Positions 53,710 to 63,377 of a stretch of DNA of 64,000 nt are shown here, piece after piece. The notes below the pieces were generated by a model. It did no database searches. It was given only the letters and a program-made list of their open reading frames with translations, and was not told the origin of the DNA. The translations under genes were made by a program, and so were the position numbers. Origin of the DNA: Candidatus Phosphoribacter hodrii (lineage in GTDB: Bacteria; Actinomycetota; Actinomycetes; Actinomycetales; Dermatophilaceae). The DNA is taken from positions 434,001 through 498,000 of the forward strand of contig JADJIB010000004.1 of assembly GCA_016707175.1 (NCBI GenBank). The letters are read 5' to 3'. The first letter of the stretch is position 1; each line of letters opens with the position of its first letter.

Positions 53710-56700
53710 TTGTACGTCAAGAGCGTGACCCTCAAGGGGTTCAAGTCGTTCGCCTCCGCGACGACCTTGCGCCTCGAGCCAGGCATCACCTGCATCGTCG
53801 GTCCCAACGGGTCGGGCAAGTCCAACGTCGTCGACGCCCTCGCCTGGGTCATGGGGGAGCAGGGCGCCAAGAGCCTGCGCGGCGGCAAGATGGAAGACGT
53901 CATCTTCGCCGGCACCGCCGGGCGGGCACCGCTGGGCCGCGCCGAGGTCGCCCTCACCATCGACAACACCGACGGCGCGCTGCCGATCGACTACTCCGAG
54001 GTGACGATCAGCCGGACGATGTTCCGCAACGGCGGGTCCGACTACGCCATCAACGGCACGTCTTGCCGGCTGCTGGACATCCAGGAGTTGCTCTCCGACA
54101 GCGGCATCGGCCGGGAGATGCACGTCATCGTCGGCCAGGGCCAGCTCGACGCGGTCCTGCGGGCGACCCCCGAGGAGCGCCGCGGCTTCATCGAGGAGGC
54201 CGCCGGGGTCCTCAAGCACCGCAAGCGCAAGGAACGCGCGCTGCGCAAACTCGAGACGATGGAGGCCAACCTCACCCGGGTCCAGGACCTCACGACCGAG
54301 ATCCGCCGTCAGCTCGGCCCGCTGGGCCGCCAGGCCGAGACCGCTCGCAAGGCCGGCGTCATCCAGGCCGACGTGCGGGACGCGCGGCTTCGGCTCATCG
54401 CCGACGACCTGGTCCAACTCACCGCGACCCTCGAGCAGGAGGTCGCCGACGAGACGGCACTCATCGCCCGGCGCACCGAGGTCGAGACCGCGCTGGCCTC
54501 GCTCGGAGCCCGCCTCACCGCGCTTGAGGTCGAGGCCGACGAGACCCGCCCCCAACTGGCCGCCGCTCAGCAACGCTGGTTCGCCCTCACCCGGCTCGTC
54601 GAACGGTTCACGTCGACCGCCACGCTGGCAGGGGAGCGCGTTCGCCTGCTTGCCGAGGACGAAGCCGACAACGCCGGCCCTGCGTCCGGGCCTGCCATCC
54701 CTCGCGACCCCGACGCGCTGCGCGCCCAGGCGGCCGCCCTGCGCACTGAGCACGAGGAACTCCTCGCCGAGATCACCGCCGCGACAGCAGCCCTCACGGC
54801 CGCCGTCACCGCGCGCACCGAGTCCGAACGCCGGTATGCCGCTGAGCAGCAACGCCTCGCGGCCCTCGTCCGCGCGGCTGCAGACCGCCGCGAAGGCCTG
54901 GCCAAACTCGCCGGTCAGGTCGCGGCGAAGGCGTCCCGGGTCGAAGCGGGCGAGGCCGAGGTCGGGCGCCTGCAGGCCGGCGTCGGCCAGATCCTCGCTC
55001 GATCACTCGAGGCCGAGCGCGAGTTCGCCCGGCTCGAGGCGTCGATCGCCGTCGACGAGGAGGGCGAGGAGGGTCTCGACGCGGCATACGAGAAGGCCAA
55101 TGCTGAGCTGACGGCGTTGCAGGCCGAGCAGGAGCGGTTGCGCGAGCAGGAACGCACCGCCGACCGTGACCGGCAGTCCGCGACGGCGCGCGCCGAGGCG
55201 CTGGCCCTGTCCCTCACCCGACGGGACGGCGCGGCCACCCTTCTCGGCTCAGACGGCAACCCGCGCGAGGGCGTCCTCGGTGCGGTGTCGTCGCTCATCG
55301 AGGTCGTCGACGGTCATGAGGCAGCGATCGCCGCCGCCCTGGGGTGGGCGGCCGATGCGGTCGCCGTGGCGTCGATCGATGCCGCAGTGGCGGGCGTGGC
55401 GGCTTTGCGCGCAGCCGAGAGCGGGCGGGCCGGGATGCTCGTCGGTGCGACCGCGCGACCCGGTGCGTCCGGGAGCCGGGCCGCGCTGCCGGCCGGGGCG
55501 CGGTGGGCCGCCGATGTCGTCAGCGCGCCGGATGCCATTGCGCCGGCCGTGCACCAATTGCTCGACGGGGTGGCCCTGGTCGCCGATGTCGCAGCCGCCC
55601 GAGCGCTCGTCACCGAGGGGATCACTGCGGTGACTCCCGACGGCGACGTCTATGCGCCCGGCTTCGTCGTCGGTGGTGACCGCGGCGCGCCGAGCCTGTT
55701 GGAGATGGAGTCCGCGTTGGAGGCGGCTCGCGCCGCTGCTGCCGCGGCCGGACGCCTGGTCGAGCAGGCCAAGTTCGCGCTGGCGGGCGTGCGGGATCGC
55801 ATCGCCGACGTGCAGGAGCGGGTCGAGGCCAGCCTGGAGCGGCTGCACGAGTCCGATGCCCGGATGAGCGCCGTCGGCGAGCAGTTGGGTCACCTCGGCT
55901 CCGTCGTCCGCGGCGCCAAGGGCGAGGCCGAGCGCACCGAACGCGCCATCGCCGCCGCGGTCGCTGCTCTCGACGCCGACCGAGCCGCGCACGCCGAGTT
56001 GGCGCAGCGACTGGCTGCGGCGTCGGAGGAGGTCCCTGTCGACGCCGAGCCCGACCCGAGCGTGCGGGACGCCCTGGAGGCCGAGGCCAGCAGTGCCCGC
56101 ACCCAGGAGACCGAAGCCCGGTTGACCCTGCGCACCCGCGAAGAGCGCGCCCGCGCCGTTGCCGAACGCGCCGAGACCCTCGAAGCCGCAGCCGTCGCCG
56201 AGCTCGCCGCGCGTGAGCGCCAGGCCGCTCGTCGGGAGCGTCGGGCCAGGGAGTCACGGGTGGCGACCGCGGTCCGGTCGGGGGCGGCATACGCTGCGGC
56301 CCGGTTGCGGGAGAGCGCCGAACGCGCGGGGGAGGCGGCTCGCGCGGGGGAGGCGGCCCGCGCCGAGCGCGACGCCGAACGCTCCCGGCTGCGCCGCGAG
56401 ATGGGTGGCTTCCAGGACGAGTTGCGCGAGCTCACCGACTCGGTGCACCGCGACGAGGTCGCCCGCGCTCAGCAACGGCTGCGGATCGAGACCCTCACGG
56501 GGCGCGCGATGGAGGAATACGGCGTCGACGCCGAGGTGCTCGTCGAGGAGTTCGGCCCGCACCAACTCGTCCCGGTCATCCCCGACCCCAACGACCCCGA
56601 CACCGACCCTGACGCGTTGCCCGAGCCGACCCCCTTCATCCGGGAGGCCCAGGAGAAGCGGCTGCGGTCGGCCGAGCGCAAGCTCGCCGCTCTCGGGCGG

Positions 56701-57306
56701 GTCAACCCCCTCGCGCTGGAGGAGTATGCCGCCCTCGAAGAGCGGCACGCGTTCCTCACCACCCAACTCGAAGACCTCAAGGCCTCCAAGCGCGACCTGT
56801 TGGACATCGTCCGGGAGATCGACGAGCGGGTCGAGCAGGCCTTCGTGTCGGCGTTCCACGACACGGCCGCGCAGTTCGAGGGGGTCTTCTCGCGGTTGTT
56901 CCCCGGAGGCGAGGGGCGGCTGCTGCTCACCGACCCCGACAACATGCTCACGACCGGTCTCGAGGTCGAAGCGCGCCCGCCCGGCAAGAAGATCAAGCGG
57001 TTGTCGTTGCTGTCCGGTGGGGAGCGGTCGCTGGTGGCGGTGGCCCTGCTCGTGGCGATCTTCAAGGCCCGGCCGAGCCCGTTCTACATCATGGACGAGG
57101 TCGAGGCGGCCCTCGACGATGCCAACCTCGGGCGATTGCTGACGCTCTTCGAGGAGTTGCGCGATTCCAGCCAACTCATTGTTATTACCCACCAGAAGAA
57201 GACGATGGAGATCGCCGACGCCCTTTATGGCGTGACCATGCGCGGGGACGGCGTGACCACCGTGGTGAGTCAGCGGATGCGCGACGTCGCGCTCGCGACC
57301 CCCTGA
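53710..57306 (+). CDS. smc: Chromosome segregation SMC ATPase
   Basis: A 1198-residue SMC from TTG 53710 (LYVKSVTLKGFKSFA). Walker A is GPNGSGKSN with DALAWVMGEQ. Coiled coil spans ~170-500, the hinge is around 510-670 (GVLGAVSSLIEV, then APGFVVGGDRG), and a second coiled coil follows. The C-terminal head has LLSGGERSLVAVALL and Walker B FYIMDEVEAALDD. It organises and segregates the chromosome with ScpAB. Length is normal. Confidence 0.96.
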   Translation: MYVKSVTLKGFKSFASATTLRLEPGITCIVGPNGSGKSNVVDALAWVMGEQGAKSLRGGKMEDVIFAGTAGRAPLGRAEVALTIDNTDGALPIDYSEVTISRTMFRNGGSDYAINGTSCRLLDIQELLSDSGIGREMHVIVGQGQLDAVLRATPEERRGFIEEAAGVLKHRKRKERALRKLETMEANLTRVQDLTTEIRRQLGPLGRQAETARKAGVIQADVRDARLRLIADDLVQLTATLEQEVADETALIARRTEVETALASLGARLTALEVEADETRPQLAAAQQRWFALTRLVERFTSTATLAGERVRLLAEDEADNAGPASGPAIPRDPDALRAQAAALRTEHEELLAEITAATAALTAAVTARTESERRYAAEQQRLAALVRAAADRREGLAKLAGQVAAKASRVEAGEAEVGRLQAGVGQILARSLEAEREFARLEASIAVDEEGEEGLDAAYEKANAELTALQAEQERLREQERTADRDRQSATARAEALALSLTRRDGAATLLGSDGNPREGVLGAVSSLIEVVDGHEAAIAAALGWAADAVAVASIDAAVAGVAALRAAESGRAGMLVGATARPGASGSRAALPAGARWAADVVSAPDAIAPAVHQLLDGVALVADVAAARALVTEGITAVTPDGDVYAPGFVVGGDRGAPSLLEMESALEAARAAAAAAGRLVEQAKFALAGVRDRIADVQERVEASLERLHESDARMSAVGEQLGHLGSVVRGAKGEAERTERAIAAAVAALDADRAAHAELAQRLAAASEEVPVDAEPDPSVRDALEAEASSARTQETEARLTLRTREERARAVAERAETLEAAAVAELAARERQAARRERRARESRVATAVRSGAAYAAARLRESAERAGEAARAGEAARAERDAERSRLRREMGGFQDELRELTDSVHRDEVARAQQRLRIETLTGRAMEEYGVDAEVLVEEFGPHQLVPVIPDPNDPDTDPDALPEPTPFIREAQEKRLRSAERKLAALGRVNPLALEEYAALEERHAFLTTQLEDLKASKRDLLDIVREIDERVEQAFVSAFHDTAAQFEGVFSRLFPGGEGRLLLTDPDNMLTTGLEVEARPPGKKIKRLSLLSGGERSLVAVALLVAIFKARPSPFYIMDEVEAALDDANLGRLLTLFEELRDSSQLIVITHQKKTMEIADALYGVTMRGDGVTTVVSQRMRDVALATP

Positions 57307-57433
57307 TCTTGACAGCCGCATCCCGAATCGTGAGATCGGGGGCGCCCGGCCCGTTCAGGTATGCCGTGATCCATGTCACGTCATAGGCGCGCCGAGGCCC
57401 CGCTTCGGCCGGTGATTTGGGACACTTGGTCCC

Positions 57434-57670
57434 ATGGCTGCACTCGTCCTCACGATGGTTGTGTGCCTCCTACTCGGGTTGGCTGTGGTTCTTGCTGTCG
57501 CTGTTCCGGCCCGTCGGGAGGGAAAGGATCTGCTCACCCCCCGGGGTGAGGAGGTCGTTGCGCGCGTTCGCGAGCGCACTGAGCACGTCGCCTCGGCGAC
57601 GAAGGAACGCACGGAAGAGGTCCTGGCCACGGCCAAGGACAAGGTCGGCGAGGTCCTGCCCAGCCGCTGA
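57434..57670 (+). CDS. Small single-pass membrane protein
   Basis: A 78-residue protein. One transmembrane helix (residues ~3-25, ALVLTMVVCLLLGLAVVLAV) is followed by a charged, helical cytoplasmic part (EEVVARVRERTEHVASATKERTEEVL). No ribosome site is obvious, but a GGGAC-ACTT-GGTCCC stem-loop covers the start. Function unknown. Confidence 0.6.
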   Translation: MAALVLTMVVCLLLGLAVVLAVAVPARREGKDLLTPRGEEVVARVRERTEHVASATKERTEEVLATAKDKVGEVLPSR

Positions 57671-57694
57671 CCTGTCAGCGATCGTGCTGGGCCT

Positions 57695-58423
57695 TCAGAG
57701 GTCCAGGCCGAGCGCCAGGGCGTGTGCCATCACGCGATCGGCCACACCCGACACGTTGCCGCTTCCGGCGAAGACAACGGCGATGGCCGCACGGCATACC
57801 CCTGAGGCGTCGATGACCGGTGCCGCGACCGCGCGGAAGCCTTCGATCACCTCGCTGGTGCTCGTCGCCCAGCCCAGACTCCGTGCCTGCGTGACCGCGG
57901 GCCGCTCGTCGGCGTGCGGGGGTTCGCCCGCCAAGAGGGCGATTCCGGGCGCGCCGGTGGTGATCGGGTGACGCAGGCCGGGTCGGTAGCTCACGTGGGC
58001 CGCGGCCGCCGGGGGCTCGACGACCTCGATGGTGACCGCCTCGTCGCCATGTCGCACGACGAGGAACGCCGTCTTCTCGGTGGCCACCGCGAGTTTGAGC
58101 AGGTGCCGACCGGCGACGGCGCGCAGGGCCGGGGTGAACCGCCCGGCGAGGACCGCCAGCCCGGCACCGGCTTGGAAGCGGCCAAGCTCATCGCGCGCGA
58201 TCAGTCCGTGATCCTCCAACGTCCGCAGCATGCGGTAGGTGATCGAACGGTGCATCCCCACGTCGCGCGCGACCTCGGCCACGGTGAGGGGAGTGAGTGA
58301 CTCGGTGATGTGCTCCAGCACCCGCAGCCCGCGGTCAAGCGTCTGGGATGCCGGTCGCAGGTCTGAATCGACCGTTGGCCGCGTCACATTTCGCGTGCGC
58401 GGAACACCCGTTGCCATCGTCAC
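57695..58423 (-). CDS. IclR-family regulator divergent from the branched-chain-type ABC operon
   Basis: A 242-residue protein. The winged helix spans about 30-85 (LTVAEVARDVGMHRSITYRMLRTLEDHGLI), followed by the IclR effector domain ending in AGSGNVSGVADRVMAHAL. The start is GTG 58423 or ATG 58417. The divergent spacer contains an 18-bp near-perfect palindrome (58455-58472), a good candidate operator. It probably controls the transporter genes that follow. Confidence 0.87.
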   Translation of the reverse strand: MTMATGVPRTRNVTRPTVDSDLRPASQTLDRGLRVLEHITESLTPLTVAEVARDVGMHRSITYRMLRTLEDHGLIARDELGRFQAGAGLAVLAGRFTPALRAVAGRHLLKLAVATEKTAFLVVRHGDEAVTIEVVEPPAAAAHVSYRPGLRHPITTGAPGIALLAGEPPHADERPAVTQARSLGWATSTSEVIEGFRAVAAPVIDASGVCRAAIAVVFAGSGNVSGVADRVMAHALALGLDL

Positions 58424-58454
58424 CCCGGTCGTCTAGAGTTTGACCATTCCCATA

Positions 58455-58472
58455 TCGAACAGCGCTGTCCGA
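58455..58472. promoter_or_regulatory. Palindromic operator candidate for the IclR regulator
   Basis: TCGAACAGCGCTGTCCGA is symmetric except for one base pair. It sits midway between the divergent IclR gene and the ABC solute-binding gene, just ahead of an AT-rich GATTATAG stretch that may be a -10 element. Confidence 0.65.
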
Positions 58473-58580
58473 TTATAGAATGCCTAGGCGGCGGTGCGGT
58501 AGAGCTCGGGACACAGCAACACAGCAGTTTTCCGACACACAGCTGACGGCGGGGATTCCCGCCCTGGTTCAGGAGGCAAC

Positions 58581-59759
58581 ATGCAGCGCAGCATGCGTTG
58601 GCTTTCGATGGGTCTGGCAATCGGGTTGGCGGGTTCCCTCGCCGCCTGTTCCGAGAGCAAGTCCACCGGCGCCGCGACCGGCACCGATGCCGGCGGCGAG
58701 ATCAAGGTCGGCGTCGTCCTCGACATCACTGGCGCGGGAGCCAGCCTCGGTGTCCCGGAGCGCCAGACCGTCGAATTGTTGGCTGAGCAGGTCAACGCTG
58801 CGGGCGGGATCAACGGCCGCAAACTCAAGCTGATCATCGAGGACAACCAGTCCACCGAAGACGGCGCCGCCAAGGTCACCAGCAAGCTGCTCAACACCGA
58901 GAAGGTCGACATCCTCCTCGGCGCCTCGCGGACCGGGCCTAGCCTGGCCATGCGGCCGCTGGCCGAGAAGGCCGAGAAGCCGATGATCTCCTTCGCGGCC
59001 AACGCCAAGATCGTCGAAGGCTCCAAGTGGGTCTTCAAGACCGCCCAGAACGACCGCGTCGTCCTGGAGAAGATGGTCGACGACATGAAGGCCAAGAACA
59101 TCACCAAGGTCGCCGTCGCTCGTGACGCCTCCGGCTTCGGCGAAGGCATCCCGGAGATGCTCACCGAGATCGGTAAGTCCGCCGGCATCACGGTGACGAC
59201 GGTGCAGAAGTTCGCCCCGGACGCCACCGACTTCACGTCGCAGATGCTCGGCTTGCGTGACTCGAACCCGCAAGCCGTCCTCATCTGGGGCATCCCGCCG
59301 GCAGCCGGCCTGGCCCAGAAGGCCTACAAGCAGCTGGCCCTCAACGTGCCGGTCTACCAGTCGCACGGCATCGGCAACCAGGCCTTCCTGGACACCGCTG
59401 GTGACAGCGCCAACGGCCTGCTCGCCCCCATGGGCCGCATGCTCGTCGCCGACCAGCTCAAGGCCGACGACCCGCAGAAGGCCGTCGTCACGAAGTTCAT
59501 CGCCGACTTCAAGGCCAAGTACAACGCCAACCCGTCGACCTTCGCCGGGCACGCCTACGACGGCTTCATGATCGCCGTCGAGTCCCTCAAGAAGGCCGGC
59601 ACCGATGCCGTCAAGTTGCGTGACGCCATCGAGGCGACGAGCAAGTGGCCGGGTATCAGCGGCGTCTTCACGATGACTCCGACGGACCACTCGGGTCTGA
59701 CCAAGGACGCGCTCATGATCGTCACGGTCGACAACAAGGCCTGGAAGGTCGCAGGCTAA
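58581..59759 (+). CDS. Branched-chain-amino-acid-type ABC transporter substrate-binding lipoprotein
   Basis: A 392-residue lipoprotein with signal peptide and lipobox LAAC near residue 23. The mature part is a Peripla_BP_6 fold: IKVGVVLDITGAGASLGVPERQTVELLAEQVNAAGGINGRKL. AGGAGGCAAC precedes the ATG. The ligand may be an amino acid or an aromatic or other organic acid; family members vary. Confidence 0.9.
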   Translation: MQRSMRWLSMGLAIGLAGSLAACSESKSTGAATGTDAGGEIKVGVVLDITGAGASLGVPERQTVELLAEQVNAAGGINGRKLKLIIEDNQSTEDGAAKVTSKLLNTEKVDILLGASRTGPSLAMRPLAEKAEKPMISFAANAKIVEGSKWVFKTAQNDRVVLEKMVDDMKAKNITKVAVARDASGFGEGIPEMLTEIGKSAGITVTTVQKFAPDATDFTSQMLGLRDSNPQAVLIWGIPPAAGLAQKAYKQLALNVPVYQSHGIGNQAFLDTAGDSANGLLAPMGRMLVADQLKADDPQKAVVTKFIADFKAKYNANPSTFAGHAYDGFMIAVESLKKAGTDAVKLRDAIEATSKWPGISGVFTMTPTDHSGLTKDALMIVTVDNKAWKVAG

Positions 59760-59765
59760 GCACTC

Positions 59766-60635
59766 ATGACCGACCTTCTCCAGCTGGTTTTCTCCGGGCT
59801 GGCGCAGGGAACGATCTACGGGCTGGTGGCACTCGGTTTCGTCGCAATCTTCGCGGTACGTGAGATCGTCAACCTGGTCCAGGGCGAGTATGCCGCCCTG
59901 GCCGGGTTGGCCGCGATCAGTGCGGTCGGAGCCGGGTTGCCCCTGCTCGTAGCCATCGTCTGCGTCATTCCCCTCGTCGTCGGTGTCGCCGTTCTTCTGG
60001 AACGGATGACCATCGCGCCCGTCAAGAAGATGACCCCGCTCACCTCGATCATCCTCACCCTGGGCGTATCGACAGCGGTGAAGGCGGTCATGCTTCTCAT
60101 CTGGGGGCCCGAAGCCAAGGGCCTGCCGAACTTCCCCGGCTCCGACATGACCCTTGGCGGGGTGAGCATCCGCAGCCAGGAGTTGTGGGTGCTCGGCATC
60201 GGGGCGCTCGTGGCCTATGCCGTCATCTGGTTCTACGAGCACACCGTGCGGGGTAAGTCCCTGCGCGCGTGCGCCGAGCAACCGATTGCTGCCCGGCTCG
60301 TCGGCATCTCGCCCCGGACGGCCACCGTCGTCGCGTTCGCGGTCGCCGGCTTCACCGGGGCTGTCGCCGGCATCGTCGGCAGCCCGATCTACCTCAGCTC
60401 GTGGCAGAGCGGCCTGAGCCTGGGTCTCAAGGGCTTCGTCGCAGCCACCCTCGGCGGTCTGACGTCGCTGCGGGTCGCCATGATCGGCGGCATGGCGCTC
60501 GGCGTCCTGGAGAACCTCGTCGCCGGTTACCTGTCCTCGGGTTACCGCGATGCGGTGGCCTTCGTCGTCCTCGTCCTGGTGCTGCTCTTCCGGCCCAACG
60601 GTTTGGCCGGCAAGACCTCGGCGGTCCGCGTATGA
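59766..60635 (+). CDS. ABC transporter permease, LivH type
   Basis: A 289-residue membrane protein: GLAQGTIYGLVALGFVAIFAVREIVNLVQGEYAAL at the start, a conserved FAVAGFTGAVAGIVG and FVAATLGGLTSLRVAMIGG near the end. About eight hydrophobic segments. The stop overlaps the next start (ATGA). Confidence 0.92.
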   Translation: MTDLLQLVFSGLAQGTIYGLVALGFVAIFAVREIVNLVQGEYAALAGLAAISAVGAGLPLLVAIVCVIPLVVGVAVLLERMTIAPVKKMTPLTSIILTLGVSTAVKAVMLLIWGPEAKGLPNFPGSDMTLGGVSIRSQELWVLGIGALVAYAVIWFYEHTVRGKSLRACAEQPIAARLVGISPRTATVVAFAVAGFTGAVAGIVGSPIYLSSWQSGLSLGLKGFVAATLGGLTSLRVAMIGGMALGVLENLVAGYLSSGYRDAVAFVVLVLVLLFRPNGLAGKTSAVRV

Positions 60636-62536
60636 ACCCGCTGTTCAAGCGCCAGATCCCCTTCATTGCCCTGTTGGTCGGGCTGCTCGTGTTCGGAGCC
60701 GCCGCGCCGCAACAGATGGTCGATGTCGGGATCTGGGCGCTCATCTATGGGTTCGCGGCCATCGGGCTCTCGCTGCTCATGGGCCTGGCCGGTCAGGTCA
60801 GCCTCGGGCACGCCGCCTTCATCGCCGTCGGTGCCTATACGCAGGCGTTGCTCGTGGCCAAGGCCAACCTCAACCCGCTGCTCGCGGCGCCGATCTCGGT
60901 CGTCGCAGCCATGCTCGTCGCCCTCCTCGTGGGGTTGCCGTTGCTGCGGTTGCGCGGCCACTTCCTCGCGCTGGCCACCCTCGGCCTGGGCATCATCGTC
61001 GGGGTGTTCGTCACCGAGCAGGAGTTCACCGGTGGCACGTCCGGCATCTTTGGTCTGCCCAACATCTCGTTCGGCGGCCGGGTTTACGACACATCCCAGG
61101 AGTACTTCCTCCTGCTGACCCCCGTTGTCGTCATCGGGCTCTGGCTGGCCAGCAACCTCGTCCACAGCCGCACCGGGCGCGCACTCAGCGCGGTCAACGA
61201 CTCCGAGGTCGCGGCCGAGTGCCTCGGCGTGGACACGTTCGCCCTGCGGCTTCGCGTGTTCGTCGTCAGCGCCGGGTATGCCGGTCTGGCCGGTGTGTTT
61301 TACACACACTGGTTGACCATCGTCAACCCGTCGGTGTCGCACTTCGAGCTGTCGGTGAAGATCCTGCTGATGGTCGTGCTCGGCGGCCTCGGCACCGTGT
61401 GGGGCGCCCTCATCGGTGCTGTCGCGGTGCAGTTGCTCGACGACGGGCTGCGGGGGCTCATTCCCATCCTCATCCCCGATGCCAAGGGCGAGATCCAGCT
61501 CATCGGCTTCGGCGTCGTCCTCGTGCTCGTCATCATCCTCATGCCCGGTGGACTGGCTCAACTCTGGGCGCGGCTCATGAGCGCGGTCCGCCAGCGCAAG
61601 CACCCCATCGTTCGCGGGGAGCACGAAACCCCCGTTTCGCAGGAGGAGCAGCGGGCGCTGCTCGAGGAGTCGCTCAAACTGCTCGCCAGAGCCGAGCACA
61701 TGCCGGCGGGGCAGACCATCCTCGCCATCCGCGGCCTCACCAAGCGCTACGGCGGGGTGACGGCGCTGGACAACCTCGACCTGGACGTCAAGGCCGGCGA
61801 GATCATGGCGCTCATCGGTCCCAACGGTGCCGGCAAGACGACGGCGTTCAACATGATCACCGGCGTCATGGTGCCCACCGAGGGTTCGGTGCTGCTGCAA
61901 GGCACCGAGGTCGCCGGAAAGCGGCCGCATATCGCGGCTGAGATCGGCGCCACCCGCACCTTCCAAAACCTGCAGACCTTCAAGAGCACGACTGTGATCG
62001 GTAACGTCAAGGTCGCCCGCCACCTGCGCAGTAAGGCCGGGCTCGTGCGCGGCATGCTGATGTTGGACCGGACCGAGGAGCGCCTCATCGACCAGGCGTC
62101 CCAGGCGGCCATCGACGCGATGGGGCTGACCAGCCTGGCAGACAAGCAGATCGCCGACCTGGCCTTCGGCAAGCAACGCCAGGTCGAGGTGGCCCGCGCC
62201 CTCGCGCTCGAGCCGTCGGTCCTGCTGTTGGACGAGCCGATGGCCGGCCTGTCCGGTCCGGAGCGCGACAGCCTCAGTTGGCTGCTGCGTCGGGTCAAGG
62301 CCAGCGGGGTCACCGTCCTGCTCGTCGAACACGACGTGGCGGCGGTCATGGCGTTGGCCGACCGAGTGGCTGTGCTCGATGACGGCAAGCTGATCTCGCT
62401 GGGAACTCCTGCCCACGTGACCAGCGATCCGAAGGTCATCGCGGCATACCTTGGTGAGGAAGACGACCAGAGCGGCGGTCCCGCCACGGGAGCACCCACC
62501 GCGACATCCGGGGCGGCAGCGGGAGGCCTGGCATGA
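60632..62536 (+). CDS. Fused ABC permease-ATPase (LivM-LivG)
   Basis: A 634-residue fusion. Residues ~1-315 are a LivM permease with FAAIGLSLLMGLAGQVSLGHAAFIAVGAY. A charged linker (~325-370) leads to a LivG ATPase with Walker A GPNGAGKTT near 396, ATRTFQNLQTF, a variant signature LAFGKQRQVEVARAL, and Walker B SVLLLDEPMAGLSG. Fusions of these two subunits occur in some actinobacteria. The C-terminal ~20 residues are Gly/Ala/Thr-rich. It overlaps livF by four bases. Confidence 0.92.
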   Translation: MNPLFKRQIPFIALLVGLLVFGAAAPQQMVDVGIWALIYGFAAIGLSLLMGLAGQVSLGHAAFIAVGAYTQALLVAKANLNPLLAAPISVVAAMLVALLVGLPLLRLRGHFLALATLGLGIIVGVFVTEQEFTGGTSGIFGLPNISFGGRVYDTSQEYFLLLTPVVVIGLWLASNLVHSRTGRALSAVNDSEVAAECLGVDTFALRLRVFVVSAGYAGLAGVFYTHWLTIVNPSVSHFELSVKILLMVVLGGLGTVWGALIGAVAVQLLDDGLRGLIPILIPDAKGEIQLIGFGVVLVLVIILMPGGLAQLWARLMSAVRQRKHPIVRGEHETPVSQEEQRALLEESLKLLARAEHMPAGQTILAIRGLTKRYGGVTALDNLDLDVKAGEIMALIGPNGAGKTTAFNMITGVMVPTEGSVLLQGTEVAGKRPHIAAEIGATRTFQNLQTFKSTTVIGNVKVARHLRSKAGLVRGMLMLDRTEERLIDQASQAAIDAMGLTSLADKQIADLAFGKQRQVEVARALALEPSVLLLDEPMAGLSGPERDSLSWLLRRVKASGVTVLLVEHDVAAVMALADRVAVLDDGKLISLGTPAHVTSDPKVIAAYLGEEDDQSGGPATGAPTATSGAAAGGLA

Positions 62537-63327
62537 CGACCGACCACATTCCGCGCATCGGGCTGCGGGTCGAGGCGATCGACGCGGCCTACGACCGGCT
62601 CCAGGTCCTCTGGGACGTCAGCCTGCACGTCGAGCCGGGGGAGTTGCTCGCCCTCGTCGGATCCAACGGCGCGGGCAAGACGACGGTCCTGCGGTCGGTC
62701 TCGGGTCTGCTCAAGCCGGTCCGGGGTCGCGTGCTGCTTGGTGACACCGACATCACGTCCACCAGCGCCGAGAAGATCGCCGAGCTGGGGCTGGCTCACG
62801 TCCCGGAGAACCGACTGGTGTTCCCGTCGCTCACGGTCGAGGACAACCTCGTCCTCGGTGGTTACGTCCGCCGACGCGACGGCCGGTATGCCGTCCGGCG
62901 CGACGAGGCGCTGCATCTGTTCCCGCGGTTGCGCGACCGGATCAACCTGCTGGCCGGCGCGCTGTCCGGTGGCGAGCAGCAGATGCTCGCGATGGCGCGC
63001 GCATTGATGTCCGATCCGTCGGTCATCATCCTCGACGAGCCGAGCCTGGGCCTGGCGCCCAAGGTCGTCACCGAGATCATGAGCGCGCTCGGCCACCTGC
63101 GCGATGAGAAGGGGCTAGCGGTGCTGCTCGTCGAGCAGAACGTCCGGGCCGCTTTCAAGATCGCCGACCGGGTCCTGGTCATGGACCGTGGCCGGGTCGT
63201 GGCCGAGGGCACGCCCGCGGAGCTGGCCTCCGACGAGCGGGTCCGCGCGGCATACCTCGGCGGGTCGTCGACCTCATCGAGCGGCGTCGCCGCCCCCGTC
63301 ACCCGCTCAGGCGGCACGTCTGCCTGA
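62533..63327 (+). CDS. ABC transporter ATPase, LivF type
   Basis: A 264-residue ATPase. Walker A GSNGAGKTT, LAHVPENRLVFPSLTVEDNL, signature LSGGEQQMLAMARAL and Walker B VIILDEPSLGLAP. It completes the importer with LivH and the LivM-LivG fusion. Confidence 0.93.
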   Translation: MTTDHIPRIGLRVEAIDAAYDRLQVLWDVSLHVEPGELLALVGSNGAGKTTVLRSVSGLLKPVRGRVLLGDTDITSTSAEKIAELGLAHVPENRLVFPSLTVEDNLVLGGYVRRRDGRYAVRRDEALHLFPRLRDRINLLAGALSGGEQQMLAMARALMSDPSVIILDEPSLGLAPKVVTEIMSALGHLRDEKGLAVLLVEQNVRAAFKIADRVLVMDRGRVVAEGTPAELASDERVRAAYLGGSSTSSSGVAAPVTRSGGTSA

Positions 63328-63377
63328 GCCCTGTCCCGCACGAACTCGACTAGTCGCTCGACGAAGGAAGTCCTGCC

